Assembly: GCA_046091365.1 (NCBI GenBank)
Contig: JBJTBM010000031.1
Span: 1 to 37,275 of the forward strand
DNA: 37,275 nucleotides
Direction of reading: 5' to 3'
Source of the DNA: Casp-actino8 sp046091365
GTDB taxonomy: Bacteria > Actinomycetota > Acidimicrobiia > Acidimicrobiales > Ilumatobacteraceae
A model generated the notes under the pieces. That model worked only from the letters and a program-made list of their open reading frames with translations, made no database searches and had not been told where the DNA came from. The position numbers and the translations under genes are program-made. Position 1 is the first letter of the stretch, and each line of letters opens with the position of its first letter. Shown one piece after another: positions 7,960 to 15,302 of this stretch.

Positions 7960-8822
7960 TCACCGGCGGGCGCCACCGCGTACCAGAGGTCGACGACGAC
8001 CAGGAAGAACGCCGTCGCCAACGCCACGTGCACCGCGACGAGGAGAGCGGGAATCTCGTTGAAGTACTGCACGTACCCGACCGTGGCTTGCAGCACCCCG
8101 ACCGCGAGCAAGGTCTCGACCCGCGGACCCAGGGTCCCGAGTCCGCGTCGGCGGGTCGACACGACGAGGGACACGATGGCGGCCAGGGCGACCATCACCG
8201 CGATGCCGTGCACGCGAGCGACGGTCTCGATGCCCACGTCGAGTCGTGGAGCGTCCTCGTCGCCGGCGTGCGGGCCCGCGCCGGTGACGGCAGTGCCGGT
8301 CAGAATGGCGCATCCGGCCGCGAGACCGATGATCCGAACGATCCGCCGTTCACGCACGGGCAGTTCCAGGCGAGGTGCGGAACCCCCGGCCTTGCGCACG
8401 AGAACGAGACCGGTCCCGACCAGGAACATCGACAGCACGAAATGGCCTTGGTTCGCCACCGGATTCAGGTCGGTCAGCACGACGACTCCCCCGAGGACGA
8501 TCTGTCCGATCACCCCCACCACCAACAGCCACGCGAGTCGCTCCAGGTCGCGTCGGCGTTCGGGGAGCAGACGCGCCGCCAACACCGCCGCCATCACGAG
8601 CACTGTCACGACGCCGGTGAAGAGCCGATTGACCTGTTCGATCGCGCCGTGCACCGAGGAGACGTCGATGAAGCGTTCATCGTTGCATTTGGGCCAGTCG
8701 GCGCACCCGAGACCACTCCCCGACAAACGGACCGCAGCGCCCGACACGACGATCACGCACAAAGACGTCAGAGCGGCCCTGGTGACCCACGCGTATCGAA
8801 CTGGCGACAGGCGACGGACCAT
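7920..8822 (-). CDS. ctaA: Heme A synthase (COX15/CtaA family)
   Basis: A 300-residue protein with eight predicted membrane helices. It carries the CtaA cysteine pair LGCADWPKC (Cys40, Cys46) in the first external loop, HGAIEQVNRL, NQGHFVLSM, RVHGIAVM and AVHVALAT, which supply the four heme-ligand histidines. The enzyme oxidises heme O to heme A for aa3-type cytochrome c oxidase, so the organism is likely aerobic. The gene is convergent with the nitronate monooxygenase gene, sharing 40 bp. ATG at 8822 is preceded by TAGCCT at -12 to -7, giving a likely leaderless transcript. Confidence 0.93.
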   Translation of the reverse strand: MVRRLSPVRYAWVTRAALTSLCVIVVSGAAVRLSGSGLGCADWPKCNDERFIDVSSVHGAIEQVNRLFTGVVTVLVMAAVLAARLLPERRRDLERLAWLLVVGVIGQIVLGGVVVLTDLNPVANQGHFVLSMFLVGTGLVLVRKAGGSAPRLELPVRERRIVRIIGLAAGCAILTGTAVTGAGPHAGDEDAPRLDVGIETVARVHGIAVMVALAAIVSLVVSTRRRGLGTLGPRVETLLAVGVLQATVGYVQYFNEIPALLVAVHVALATAFFLVVVDLWYAVAPAGDQAPAANRATVSR

Positions 8823-8828
8823 GCCCCG

Positions 8829-8834
8829 AGGCTA
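8829..8834 (-). promoter_or_regulatory. -10 box TAGCCT of a leaderless promoter for ctaA
   Basis: On the - strand TAGCCT is followed by 6 nt (CGGGGC) and the ctaA ATG at 8822. This is the same -12 to -7 placement seen across the window. Confidence 0.5.
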
Positions 8835-8868
8835 GGCGAGCCCTTGTCACGGACGGGGTTCGGCGGAC

Positions 8869-8874
8869 TACCGT
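8869..8874 (+). promoter_or_regulatory. -10 box TACCGT of a leaderless promoter
   Basis: TACCGT is followed by CACAGC and the ATG at 8881. The divergent gene ctaA, 58 bp away, has the same arrangement. Confidence 0.5.
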
Positions 8875-8880
8875 CACAGC

Positions 8881-9978
8881 ATGCTCACCTCCTTCGACGA
8901 CTACCCGATCCACGCGGGAAGCAAGCCGGTCAACGAGACCGGCACGAGCGACATCAACCACTACGACCGCTACTTCTTCAACGGCTACACGACGGACGCC
9001 GGTTTGTATTTCGGAGTGGCGATGGGTCTTTATCCGAACCGTCACGTGGTCGACGCATCCTTCTCGGTGGTGGTGGACGGGGCCGAGCAGATCTCGCTTC
9101 ACGCGTCCGCCCGCGCCCCCATCGATCGCGCCGCCGCGAACGACGTCGGTCCCATTCGGCTCGAGATCCTCGAACCCATGAAGAGACATCGTCTGACGGT
9201 CGACTCCGCGGAACACGGGCTGCGTGCGGAGCTGGAGTTCGTGGCGCGTAGCGCCCCGGTGCAAGAGCCGCATTTCCTGGTCACGGCCGGCCAACGGACG
9301 GTCTTCGACTACACGCGCCTCACGCAATTCGGACATTGGCACGGTTGGATCGAGATCGACGGACGACGACACGTTCTGGAGTCGGCGACGACCCCCGGGT
9401 CACGCGACCGATCGTGGGGTACCCGTCCGGTGGGACCGGGCGCGGACACCGGCGCCCCGGTGGGCGACCGGCAGTTCTACTGGTTGTGGGCACCGGTGAA
9501 CTTTCCCGGATTCGTCACCCATTTCGACGTGAACGAACACGCCGACGGATCACGCTGGCACCAGACGGGCTTCTACCTCCTCGACGGCACGCAATCACCG
9601 GTGGAGTACCCCGAGGTGGCGTATTCGGTGGAGTGGCGACCCGGAACCCGATGGGCACGGTCGTTCTCGATCGAACTCTCGGGCAAGGGCCATGACAACA
9701 AGTCGATCGTTCTCGAGCCCCTCTTCGAGTTCCAGATGATCGGTCTCGGTTACGGGCACCCGGAATGGGGCCACGGCTTCTGGAAGGGCGAAGCCGCGGT
9801 GGGTGGTGAACGCTGGAAACTTCCGGTGGCGACACCGTGCGATCCGCGTCACCTGCACATCCAGGCCGTCTGCCGTGCGACCTGTGACGGTGCGACGGGC
9901 ATCGGCATCCTGGAGCAGCTCGTCATCGGTCCCCACGCCCCCAGCGGATTCGAACAATTGCTCGATCCGGCGCGCTGA
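8881..9978 (+). CDS. Calycin/CrtC-AttH-like protein of unknown function
   Basis: A 365-residue soluble protein without signal peptide or membrane segment. It is rich in beta-strand pattern and Trp/His/Tyr and carries SRDRSWGTRPVGPG near residues 174-187. The R-D-x-S-W-G motif is shared with AttH/carotenoid-hydratase-like and related two-domain calycin families found in actinobacteria and proteobacteria (the DUF7064/DUF7065 type). QFYWLWAPVNFPGFVTHFDV follows, then a second half that includes GKGHDNKSIVLEPLFEFQM and GYGHPEWGHGFWKGE. Such proteins may handle hydrophobic ligands, but no reaction is established and I do not name one. It stands alone, divergent from ctaA and convergent with the SDR gene. 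Confidence 0.8.
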   Translation: MLTSFDDYPIHAGSKPVNETGTSDINHYDRYFFNGYTTDAGLYFGVAMGLYPNRHVVDASFSVVVDGAEQISLHASARAPIDRAAANDVGPIRLEILEPMKRHRLTVDSAEHGLRAELEFVARSAPVQEPHFLVTAGQRTVFDYTRLTQFGHWHGWIEIDGRRHVLESATTPGSRDRSWGTRPVGPGADTGAPVGDRQFYWLWAPVNFPGFVTHFDVNEHADGSRWHQTGFYLLDGTQSPVEYPEVAYSVEWRPGTRWARSFSIELSGKGHDNKSIVLEPLFEFQMIGLGYGHPEWGHGFWKGEAAVGGERWKLPVATPCDPRHLHIQAVCRATCDGATGIGILEQLVIGPHAPSGFEQLLDPAR

Positions 9979-9985
9979 CCGCGCG

Positions 9986-10774
9986 TCAAGTGTGGCGAAT
10001 GGTCATGCCACCGTCGACGGGAATGCTGGCACCGGTGACGAACGACATCGCGGGCAGACAGAGACTCAGGGTCATGTGGGCGACCTCCTCGGGGTCGGCG
10101 TAGCGACGAAGAGCGACCCGGCGTCGGGCGTACTTCGCCTTGGCGTCCTCGGGGATTCCCGCGGTCATGCCCGTGTCGATCGGACCGGGACAGATGCAAT
10201 TCACCGTGATGCCGAGGGGGCCGAACTCGACGGCGAGACTGCGCGTCAGTCCGGTCACCGCGGCTTTGGAGGCCGAGTAGGCCGATAGGCCCGGGGTTGC
10301 CACGATGGCTTCGGTCGAGGCGATGTTGATGACCCGTCCGCCGTTCGAAGCGCGAAGGTACGGGAGTGCCATCCGAATCAAGCGCACGTACGCGTTGACG
10401 TTGATCTCCATGGTGCGACTCCAAGCCTCGTCGAACGCCCCGTCATCGAATCCGACCGGACTGGGCAGCGACACGCCGGCGTTGTTGACCAGAGCGTCGA
10501 TCACCCCCGTCGACGAACCGAAACCATCGATGATTCGCCTCATTGCCGCGTGGTCGGCCACGTCGGCGACGTGAGCCTCGACGACCGAGGAACCGTGCGT
10601 CGAGACGATCTCGTCTCGGGTGACCAGCACGCTGTCACTGCGATCGACGATGCACACCGTGGCGCCCTCGTCGGTGAACAGGTGCGCGGTCGCCCGGCCC
10701 ATGCCACTGCCGGCTCCCGTGACGATCACGCGACGTGCGGCGACCGATCGACTGAGCCGGGTCAAGCGGCTCAT
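9986..10774 (-). CDS. SDR-family oxidoreductase
   Basis: A 262-residue classical short-chain dehydrogenase. The Rossmann motif is TGAGSGMG (19-26), followed by DV at 71-72, NNAG (97-100), a Ser in INIAST and the catalytic YSASK (Tyr166, Lys170), then PGPIDTGM and the C-terminal GASIPVDGG. It uses NAD(P)H to interconvert a carbonyl and an alcohol; the substrate is unknown. ATG at 10774 overlaps the stop of the upstream flavin-reductase-like gene (ATGA); an ATG at 10783 would add three residues. It is the last gene of a - strand run starting at the phosphatase gene at 13489. Confidence 0.88.
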   Translation of the reverse strand: MSRLTRLSRSVAARRVIVTGAGSGMGRATAHLFTDEGATVCIVDRSDSVLVTRDEIVSTHGSSVVEAHVADVADHAAMRRIIDGFGSSTGVIDALVNNAGVSLPSPVGFDDGAFDEAWSRTMEINVNAYVRLIRMALPYLRASNGGRVINIASTEAIVATPGLSAYSASKAAVTGLTRSLAVEFGPLGITVNCICPGPIDTGMTAGIPEDAKAKYARRRVALRRYADPEEVAHMTLSLCLPAMSFVTGASIPVDGGMTIRHT

Positions 10775-11202
10775 CGCCGCCATTGCTCGCGTCCGGCGAT
10801 CCCGTAGTTCCGCAGGATCAGCGCGCGGTCCGGCCTCACGCGCAGGAAAACGTGGGTCGGTGCGGTGGGTCCACCCGGTTCGAACGGGGACAGGTCGTAG
10901 CCCATCCGGTCCCACAACCCGACCCGTCCGGCGTCGTCGTCGATCACCTCCACCGCCCCCCACACGATGCACGAATCCCAATTCGTTGTCGGCCCGACGG
11001 CGAAATGGACGGTCGCGCGCGGGTGTCGGCGCACGTTGGCCACCTTGCGACTGTCCGTGCGCACGAAGGTGAGGATGTCGTCACCACTCCACGCCACCGC
11101 GACGGGGGCCACGTGCGGGTCGCCCGACGGCGACACCGTCGCCACGTACGCGATCGGACCGTACCGGAGACTGTCCGCGCGAATGTCGTCGATGGTCGTC
11201 AC
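10771..11202 (-). CDS. Pyridoxamine 5'-phosphate oxidase-fold (FMN/F420-binding split barrel) protein
   Basis: A 143-residue split-barrel protein of the PNPOx-like/FDOR group: YGPIAYVATVSPSGDPHVAPVAVAWSGDD, then VANVRRHPRATVHFAV and SCIVWGAVEVIDD. Actinobacterial members use F420 or FMN in redox reactions or bind heme-like cofactors; which applies here cannot be told. The start is GTG at 11202, overlapping the stop of the next upstream gene as GTGA. The downstream protein matches it in layout and in its end (DRALILRNYGIAGREQWRR against ERAVILRMYGAAGVERWSR), so the two are tandem paralogues. Confidence 0.82.
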   Translation of the reverse strand: MTTIDDIRADSLRYGPIAYVATVSPSGDPHVAPVAVAWSGDDILTFVRTDSRKVANVRRHPRATVHFAVGPTTNWDSCIVWGAVEVIDDDAGRVGLWDRMGYDLSPFEPGGPTAPTHVFLRVRPDRALILRNYGIAGREQWRR

Positions 11203-11642
11203 GAGCGACTCCAACGCTCGACGCCGGCCGCCCCGTACATTCGCAGGATCACAGCCCTCTCGATGTCGATGCGCATGAAGGCGGTGTCGGGACTGGCGTC
11301 GGGACCTCCGGGCGCGAACGCGTTCAAATCGTAGTCGAAGACGCCGTTCCACAGACGTCGCTTGGTCGCGAGGTCGTCGTGCACCGTGGCGCGCCCCCAC
11401 ACCTCGACTCCGTCGCCGTTCTCCGTGACCTGCCAATGCAGGGCGACCCGGTCGTTGGCGGCGACGTTGCGACTCTTCACCGATGCGGAACCGACCATCA
11501 CCCACAGGGTGTCCCCGTCCCAGCACGGATGCACCGGGACGACGTCGGGCTCACCGTCGGCACCCACCGTGGCGAGGTGCGCCCAGACGCTCAGACCCGA
11601 TGCGAACTCCCTCACCGCCGACAAGCTCGTCACGTTCGACAT
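11199..11642 (-). CDS. Pyridoxamine 5'-phosphate oxidase-fold protein, paralogue of the gene at 10771-11202
   Basis: A 147-residue split-barrel protein: SVWAHLATVGADGEPDVVPVHPCWDGDTLWVMVG, then VKSRNVAANDRVALHWQVTENGDGVEVWGRA. Order and spacing match the neighbouring paralogue, from which it has clearly diverged. A strong ribosome site (AAAGGGGAGAAC) lies just before the ATG, and TATGGT at 11663-11668 (- strand) could be the -10 box of an internal promoter with a leader of about 20 nt. Function is limited to a probable flavin- or F420-linked reductase or cofactor-binding role. Confidence 0.82.
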   Translation of the reverse strand: MSNVTSLSAVREFASGLSVWAHLATVGADGEPDVVPVHPCWDGDTLWVMVGSASVKSRNVAANDRVALHWQVTENGDGVEVWGRATVHDDLATKRRLWNGVFDYDLNAFAPGGPDASPDTAFMRIDIERAVILRMYGAAGVERWSRS

Positions 11643-11671
11643 GTTCTCCCCTTTCCTGACCGACCATACCG

Positions 11672-11713
11672 CCCCGTGTCACGGCCGGATCTCCCCGTGT
11701 CACGGCCGGATCT
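11672..11713. repeat. Perfect 21-bp tandem duplication at the 3' end of the methyltransferase gene
   Basis: The 21-bp unit at 11672-11692 is repeated exactly at 11693-11713. The second copy contains the last codons and TGA stop of the methyltransferase gene (stop at 11700-11702); the first lies in the gap before the next gene. It looks like a recent slippage or short duplication. Confidence 0.9.
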
Positions 11714-12797
11714 CATAGAACGCGTTCAGCGAGTGCTCGATGTCGAGCCGGCGGAACCGGGTGAAGCCGGCGTCGGCGGCCATGCGCCGGGCGACACTTT
11801 CGGGCAATCCGAGCGTGCCCAAACCGGCCCCTCCGGGCATCGACATGGCCGATGACATGCAGGACATGACGCTGATCCCGTACATCAACGACGCCATCGG
11901 GTTCTTCGCCATCGTCTCTTCGAAGGTGTCGAGCGCCTTGATGTCGACGAGCAGCCAGACTCCGTCGTCTTTCAGGCTTCTCCGGATGGAGGCCATGACA
12001 TCTTGGGGATGCGTCATGTCGTGGATGCAGTCGAAGGCGGTCACGAGATCCAGGGATCCATCCTCCGGGAGCGGGTCACGACGGGGGTCGCGAAAGTCGA
12101 CGTTGGCCACCGATTCGCTTCGTCGACGCTCGGCGGCGCGTTCGAGGGCGTGACGCGAGATGTCGTAACCGGTCACGGAGCTGGCCGGAAACGCCGCAGC
12201 CATCCGGATCGCCGCTCCCCCGGCTCCACACCCGACGTCGGCGACCCGCGCTCCACGTTCCAAGCGCGCCACCACCCCGTCGAGTGCGGGCAACACCGTC
12301 GGGAGGAGGTGACTACGGCTCCAGGGCTCGAAACTGCGTTCGATCCCGACGGCGCCATCCGGGCCGTGGCTGTCGTAATCCCGACCGAGCCCCGATCGGA
12401 AGGATTCCGGCAGATATTCGAGTGCGTTCATGGTCTGGGGTAATCGGTGGAACATCCCCATGCCGAACGACGGATGGCTCTCGTCGGCCAGAACGATCCG
12501 AGCTTCTGGCGACAGTCCGTACCGCTCGTGACGATCCGTGAACTCGACTTCGATGATCCGCGCCGCGGCCTGATTCCGAATCCATTCGCGCACCCAACGG
12601 GGGTGCAACGAGGTCCGGGCCGCCAGTTCGTCGTCGGTGAGCCCCGACGACGACGCGGCCAGCGCTGCGTACAAACCGAGCCGGTCGCCGAGATGGATCA
12701 TCCCGGACGTCACTGCTCCCTCGAGTTTGCTGAACACCAGAAAGGAGAACATGCGCAGACGGTCGGGGTCGACATCGCGGGTCGGAACGTCACTCAT
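11700..12797 (-). CDS. SAM-dependent methyltransferase with N-terminal winged helix (Rv2258c-like)
   Basis: A 365-residue soluble protein. Residues about 10-100 form a dimerisation/winged-helix region (GMIHLGDRLGLYAALAAS, then LTDDELAARTSLHPRWVREWI) as in Rv2258c and small-molecule O-methyltransferases. A class I Rossmann methyltransferase domain follows, with motif I VADVGCGAGGAAIRMA, an acidic motif II region at TGYDISRHALERA and motif IV-like FDCIHDMTHPQDV. The acceptor is unknown. The C-terminal third holds a Met-rich stretch (SLMYGISVMSCMSSAMSMPGG) that is odd in composition but typical of this subfamily. ATG at 12797 lies 5 bp after the stop of the phosphatase gene, so the two are cotranscribed. 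Confidence 0.87.
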   Translation of the reverse strand: MSDVPTRDVDPDRLRMFSFLVFSKLEGAVTSGMIHLGDRLGLYAALAASSSGLTDDELAARTSLHPRWVREWIRNQAAARIIEVEFTDRHERYGLSPEARIVLADESHPSFGMGMFHRLPQTMNALEYLPESFRSGLGRDYDSHGPDGAVGIERSFEPWSRSHLLPTVLPALDGVVARLERGARVADVGCGAGGAAIRMAAAFPASSVTGYDISRHALERAAERRRSESVANVDFRDPRRDPLPEDGSLDLVTAFDCIHDMTHPQDVMASIRRSLKDDGVWLLVDIKALDTFEETMAKNPMASLMYGISVMSCMSSAMSMPGGAGLGTLGLPESVARRMAADAGFTRFRRLDIEHSLNAFYEIRP

Positions 12798-12802
12798 GTC
12801 GA

Positions 12803-13489
12803 TCAGTATGTCCGGTCGTCGAGGGCGAGGTGTTCGAGATCGCTCAGTCGGACGAGACAGAACGTGTGGCCGTCTCCCATCTCGGTCGACACGAGCCGGG
12901 TGATCGAGGCGTGTCCGATCACGAATCGCTCCCACTCCCACGGTGTCGGCTGCAGTCCGAGCAGGTGACAGACGAGGACACTGTTCGTTCCGGCATGGGC
13001 GACCATCAGGATCCGACGATGAGGGCCGGAAATCGACCACAGGGGAAGCGAGGTGGCGCTGGGGACCGCCCCCCGTTCGGCAAGGAAACCGCTCGCACCG
13101 GCGTGAATACGGCCGACGAACTCGCGCACGTTCTCGCCACCTTCGAGGCCATCCCAGCGGGCCTCCGACACCCGGGCCTTCTCCTCGCGATACGCCGCGT
13201 CGGCCTTCTCGCGCGGGGTGCCGTGCCAGAGGGGATTACGAATCTCCTCGAGCCAATGCTGCGTCACCGACTCCGACGGAACCATGCCCCGATCGGCGAG
13301 CAGCGGCGCCGACGTCTGTTGCGCACGAATCAACGGCGACACCCAGACCTCGTCGAACACCTCCGCAGCGAGTGCCTCGGCCACGCGTTCTGCCTGTCGA
13401 TGTCCGCGGGTGGTCAAAGGCGGATTGTCGACGTTCAGACCATCGCGCACCCACTCGGGCTCGCCGTGACGCACGAGGACGATTTCCAT
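12803..13489 (-). CDS. Histidine phosphatase superfamily protein (phosphoglycerate mutase-like)
   Basis: A 228-residue protein that opens with MEIVLVRHGEPEW; the RHG motif supplies His8, which would carry the phosphohistidine. Other family positions are LTTRGHRQAERVAEAL, VWVSPLIRAQQTS (second Arg), GGENVREFVGRI (acid/base region) and VAHAGTNSVLV, where the usual H-G is H-A. It probably removes phosphate from a small metabolite; the substrate is unknown. It is the first gene of a - strand run into the methyltransferase and PNPOx/SDR genes. ATG at 13489 has TACCGT at -12 to -7. Confidence 0.87.
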   Translation of the reverse strand: MEIVLVRHGEPEWVRDGLNVDNPPLTTRGHRQAERVAEALAAEVFDEVWVSPLIRAQQTSAPLLADRGMVPSESVTQHWLEEIRNPLWHGTPREKADAAYREEKARVSEARWDGLEGGENVREFVGRIHAGASGFLAERGAVPSATSLPLWSISGPHRRILMVAHAGTNSVLVCHLLGLQPTPWEWERFVIGHASITRLVSTEMGDGHTFCLVRLSDLEHLALDDRTY

Positions 13490-13545
13490 GTCCCGACGGT
13501 ACTCGCCGCGTCCGCGAGAGGTCGTGGTTGTAATGTCGGGACATG
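13487..13545. promoter_or_regulatory. Mirror-image divergent leaderless promoters with an 11-bp inverted repeat
   Basis: CATGTCCCGAC (13487-13497) is the exact reverse complement of GTCGGGACATG (13535-13545). Each arm contains a start codon and its 6-nt spacer. The boxes are TACCGT (- strand, 13496-13501) for the phosphatase gene and TAATGT (+ strand, 13531-13536) for doxX, each at -12 to -7. Confidence 0.6.
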
Positions 13546-14058
13546 TCTCTGTCTGGACCCGACCAACTCAACCTCGGACTGCTGCTTCTCCGACTGTGCC
13601 TCGGGTTGTTCCTCGCCTACCACGGATACAACAAGGTTTTCGGCGGAGGCGGTCTGAAGGGAACGGCCGGCTGGTTCGCGAGCATCGGCATGAAGTGGCC
13701 GGCGTGGCAGGCACGAATCGCCGCCACCACCGAGATCGGCGCGGGCGTGATGCTCGCCGCCGGACTCCTGACCCCGCTCGCCGCGGCCGGAGTGATCGGC
13801 ATCATGATCGTGGCGATCGTGGTGGCCCACGCCAAGGTGGGATTCTTCGTCTTCCTCCCCAACCAGGGATGGGAGTACTGCGCGACCATCGCCGTCGGAG
13901 CCACCGCCGTCGGCATCATGGGCCCCGGACAATGGTCCGTCGACAATGGCATCGATTTCCTGGCCGACGGATGGAAAGGCGCGGTTCTCACGCTGGCCGT
14001 CGGTGTCGGTGGCGCGATCCTGCAGCTGGCCACCTCCTACCGACCGAAGCCCACCTGA
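13543..14058 (+). CDS. DoxX family membrane protein
   Basis: A 171-residue protein with four hydrophobic segments. DoxX/DoxD-family signs are LGLLLLRLCLGLFLAYHGYNKVFGGGGLKGTAGWF, IAATTEIGAGVMLAAGLLTPLAAAGVIGIM and AHAKVGFFVF. Members are inner-membrane proteins linked to quinone, sulfur or oxidative-stress metabolism, but this subgroup has no settled role. The ATG at 13543 is 6 nt after TAATGT, suggesting a leaderless mRNA. The next gene starts inside the stop codon (TGATG), so both are made together. Confidence 0.87.
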   Translation: MSLSGPDQLNLGLLLLRLCLGLFLAYHGYNKVFGGGGLKGTAGWFASIGMKWPAWQARIAATTEIGAGVMLAAGLLTPLAAAGVIGIMIVAIVVAHAKVGFFVFLPNQGWEYCATIAVGATAVGIMGPGQWSVDNGIDFLADGWKGAVLTLAVGVGGAILQLATSYRPKPT

Positions 14059-14579
14059 TGCCCGGGCGCCGGTGGGTGCGGGCGCTGCTCGCGACGATCT
14101 GTCTCGGTCTCGCGGTGTTCTGGGTCTGGGCCCTCTTCTTTCCCCCCACCAAGGAGTCGGTGGTTCGCGTCACCGATCGTTCCTGGTCGCAACGTGCCCA
14201 GACCATCTGCAACGAGGCGAATCTCGAGCGCGACGCCCTCGTCGACCTCACGCGCATCGACGACGCCGGTGCCGATGCCCTGAGTCGTCGCGCCGACATC
14301 GTCGACGAGGCGACCGACATCGTCGAACGTATGGTCGACGCCTCGCTCGATGTACGACCCGAGAACGCCGACGATCAGGGTCGCGTCGCCAAGTGGGAAT
14401 CCCTGTACCGACAACTGATCGCCGATCGTCGCTCGTACACCGAGCAGTTGCGTCAGGGTCTCAACGAACCCTTCGCCGAAACGATGGTCGAGGACTCCCC
14501 CGTCAGCAACTACATCAACGACTTCGCGGTCGGGAACGAGATGACCGCGTGTCGAGCGCCGATGGATCTCGCGGTCTAA
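14058..14579 (+). CDS. Small membrane-anchored extracytoplasmic protein of unknown function
   Basis: A 173-residue protein. A short basic start and one hydrophobic helix (about residues 7-28, ALLATICLGLAVFWVWALFF) anchor a mainly helical, strongly charged outer part (about 35-173). It has no lipobox. Two Cys (in QTICNEANLERD and MTACRAP) are spaced so that they could form a disulfide outside the cell. Its start overlaps the doxX stop (ATG at 14058), which suggests a role beside the DoxX protein in the membrane. I do not recognise a family. Its stop overlaps the end of the convergent acyltransferase gene by 4 bp. Confidence 0.75.
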   Translation: MPGRRWVRALLATICLGLAVFWVWALFFPPTKESVVRVTDRSWSQRAQTICNEANLERDALVDLTRIDDAGADALSRRADIVDEATDIVERMVDASLDVRPENADDQGRVAKWESLYRQLIADRRSYTEQLRQGLNEPFAETMVEDSPVSNYINDFAVGNEMTACRAPMDLAV

Positions 14580-15238
14580 ACGGACACCCAGGCGCCGTCG
14601 ACGAACCTACGGATCACCCTGGCCGGTGACCCGACCGCCACGCTGAAAGCCGGGATGGGTCCGGTCACGACGCTGTTGGCACCGATCACGACGTGCTCGC
14701 CGATCTGGGCCCCGGGCAACAACACCGCGCCGTAGCCGATCCACGAACCCGCACCGATGCGCACCTCCTTCTCCGGCATGGTCTGCACGCTGATCGGCCG
14801 GGTGACGTCCTCGTACCCGTGGTTCTGGTCGGTGATGTACACGTTGTGTCCGGTCCACACGTCGTCGCCGATCTCGACGGAGAAGTGGCCGACGATGGCA
14901 CTGCCTTTGCCGATCAGGCAACGGTCGCCGATCGACACGACCGGATCCGAGATGCACTCCTGACCCGGCACCATCCCCGCCGATAACGTGCAGTGCGGTC
15001 CGATCATCGTGCCCGAACCGATGTGGATGTAGCGCTCGTTGTAGATCGTGTTGGGCGGGAAACAGATGACGCTCTGTTCGCCGAAACGACCGAAACGCCG
15101 GCCACGGCGACTACCGCCCCCGATGGCTCCCGCCGCCACCACCGTCTCCCAGACGACATGGACGACGGGTGCGAGCCAGCGCACCATCCGCGAGCGGACC
15201 ACACCCATCCGGGCCGGTGACAACGCGGGTCGGGACAC
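14576..15238 (-). CDS. Hexapeptide-repeat (left-handed beta-helix) acyltransferase
   Basis: A 220-residue protein of the LbH/maltose O-acetyltransferase type. From about residue 60 hexapeptide repeats are clear (YIHIGSGTMIGPHCTLSAGM, VSIGDRCLIGKGSAIVG, VEIGDDVWTGHNVYITDQNH, VRIGAGSWIGYGAVLLPGA, AQIGEHVVIGANSVVTG), ending in the family signature VAVGSPARVIRRF. The HNVYITDQNHGYED segment carries the probable catalytic His. It likely transfers an acyl group from acyl-CoA to a sugar or lipid-linked acceptor. The start is GTG at 15238 with TAACCT at -12 to -7. A hydrophobic patch near residues 20-40 (MVRWLAPVVHVVWETVVAAGAIGG) could touch the membrane. Confidence 0.88.
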   Translation of the reverse strand: MSRPALSPARMGVVRSRMVRWLAPVVHVVWETVVAAGAIGGGSRRGRRFGRFGEQSVICFPPNTIYNERYIHIGSGTMIGPHCTLSAGMVPGQECISDPVVSIGDRCLIGKGSAIVGHFSVEIGDDVWTGHNVYITDQNHGYEDVTRPISVQTMPEKEVRIGAGSWIGYGAVLLPGAQIGEHVVIGANSVVTGPIPAFSVAVGSPARVIRRFVDGAWVSV

Positions 15239-15244
15239 GAGGCG

Positions 15245-15250
15245 AGGTTA
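15245..15250 (-). promoter_or_regulatory. -10 box TAACCT of a leaderless promoter for the acyltransferase gene
   Basis: On the - strand TAACCT is followed by CGCCTC and the GTG start at 15238. Confidence 0.45.
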
Positions 15251-15302
15251 CCCAGACGCATCTCGGGACGGCCCGGCCTCACGGCGTCTGCGAACATGGA
15301 CC

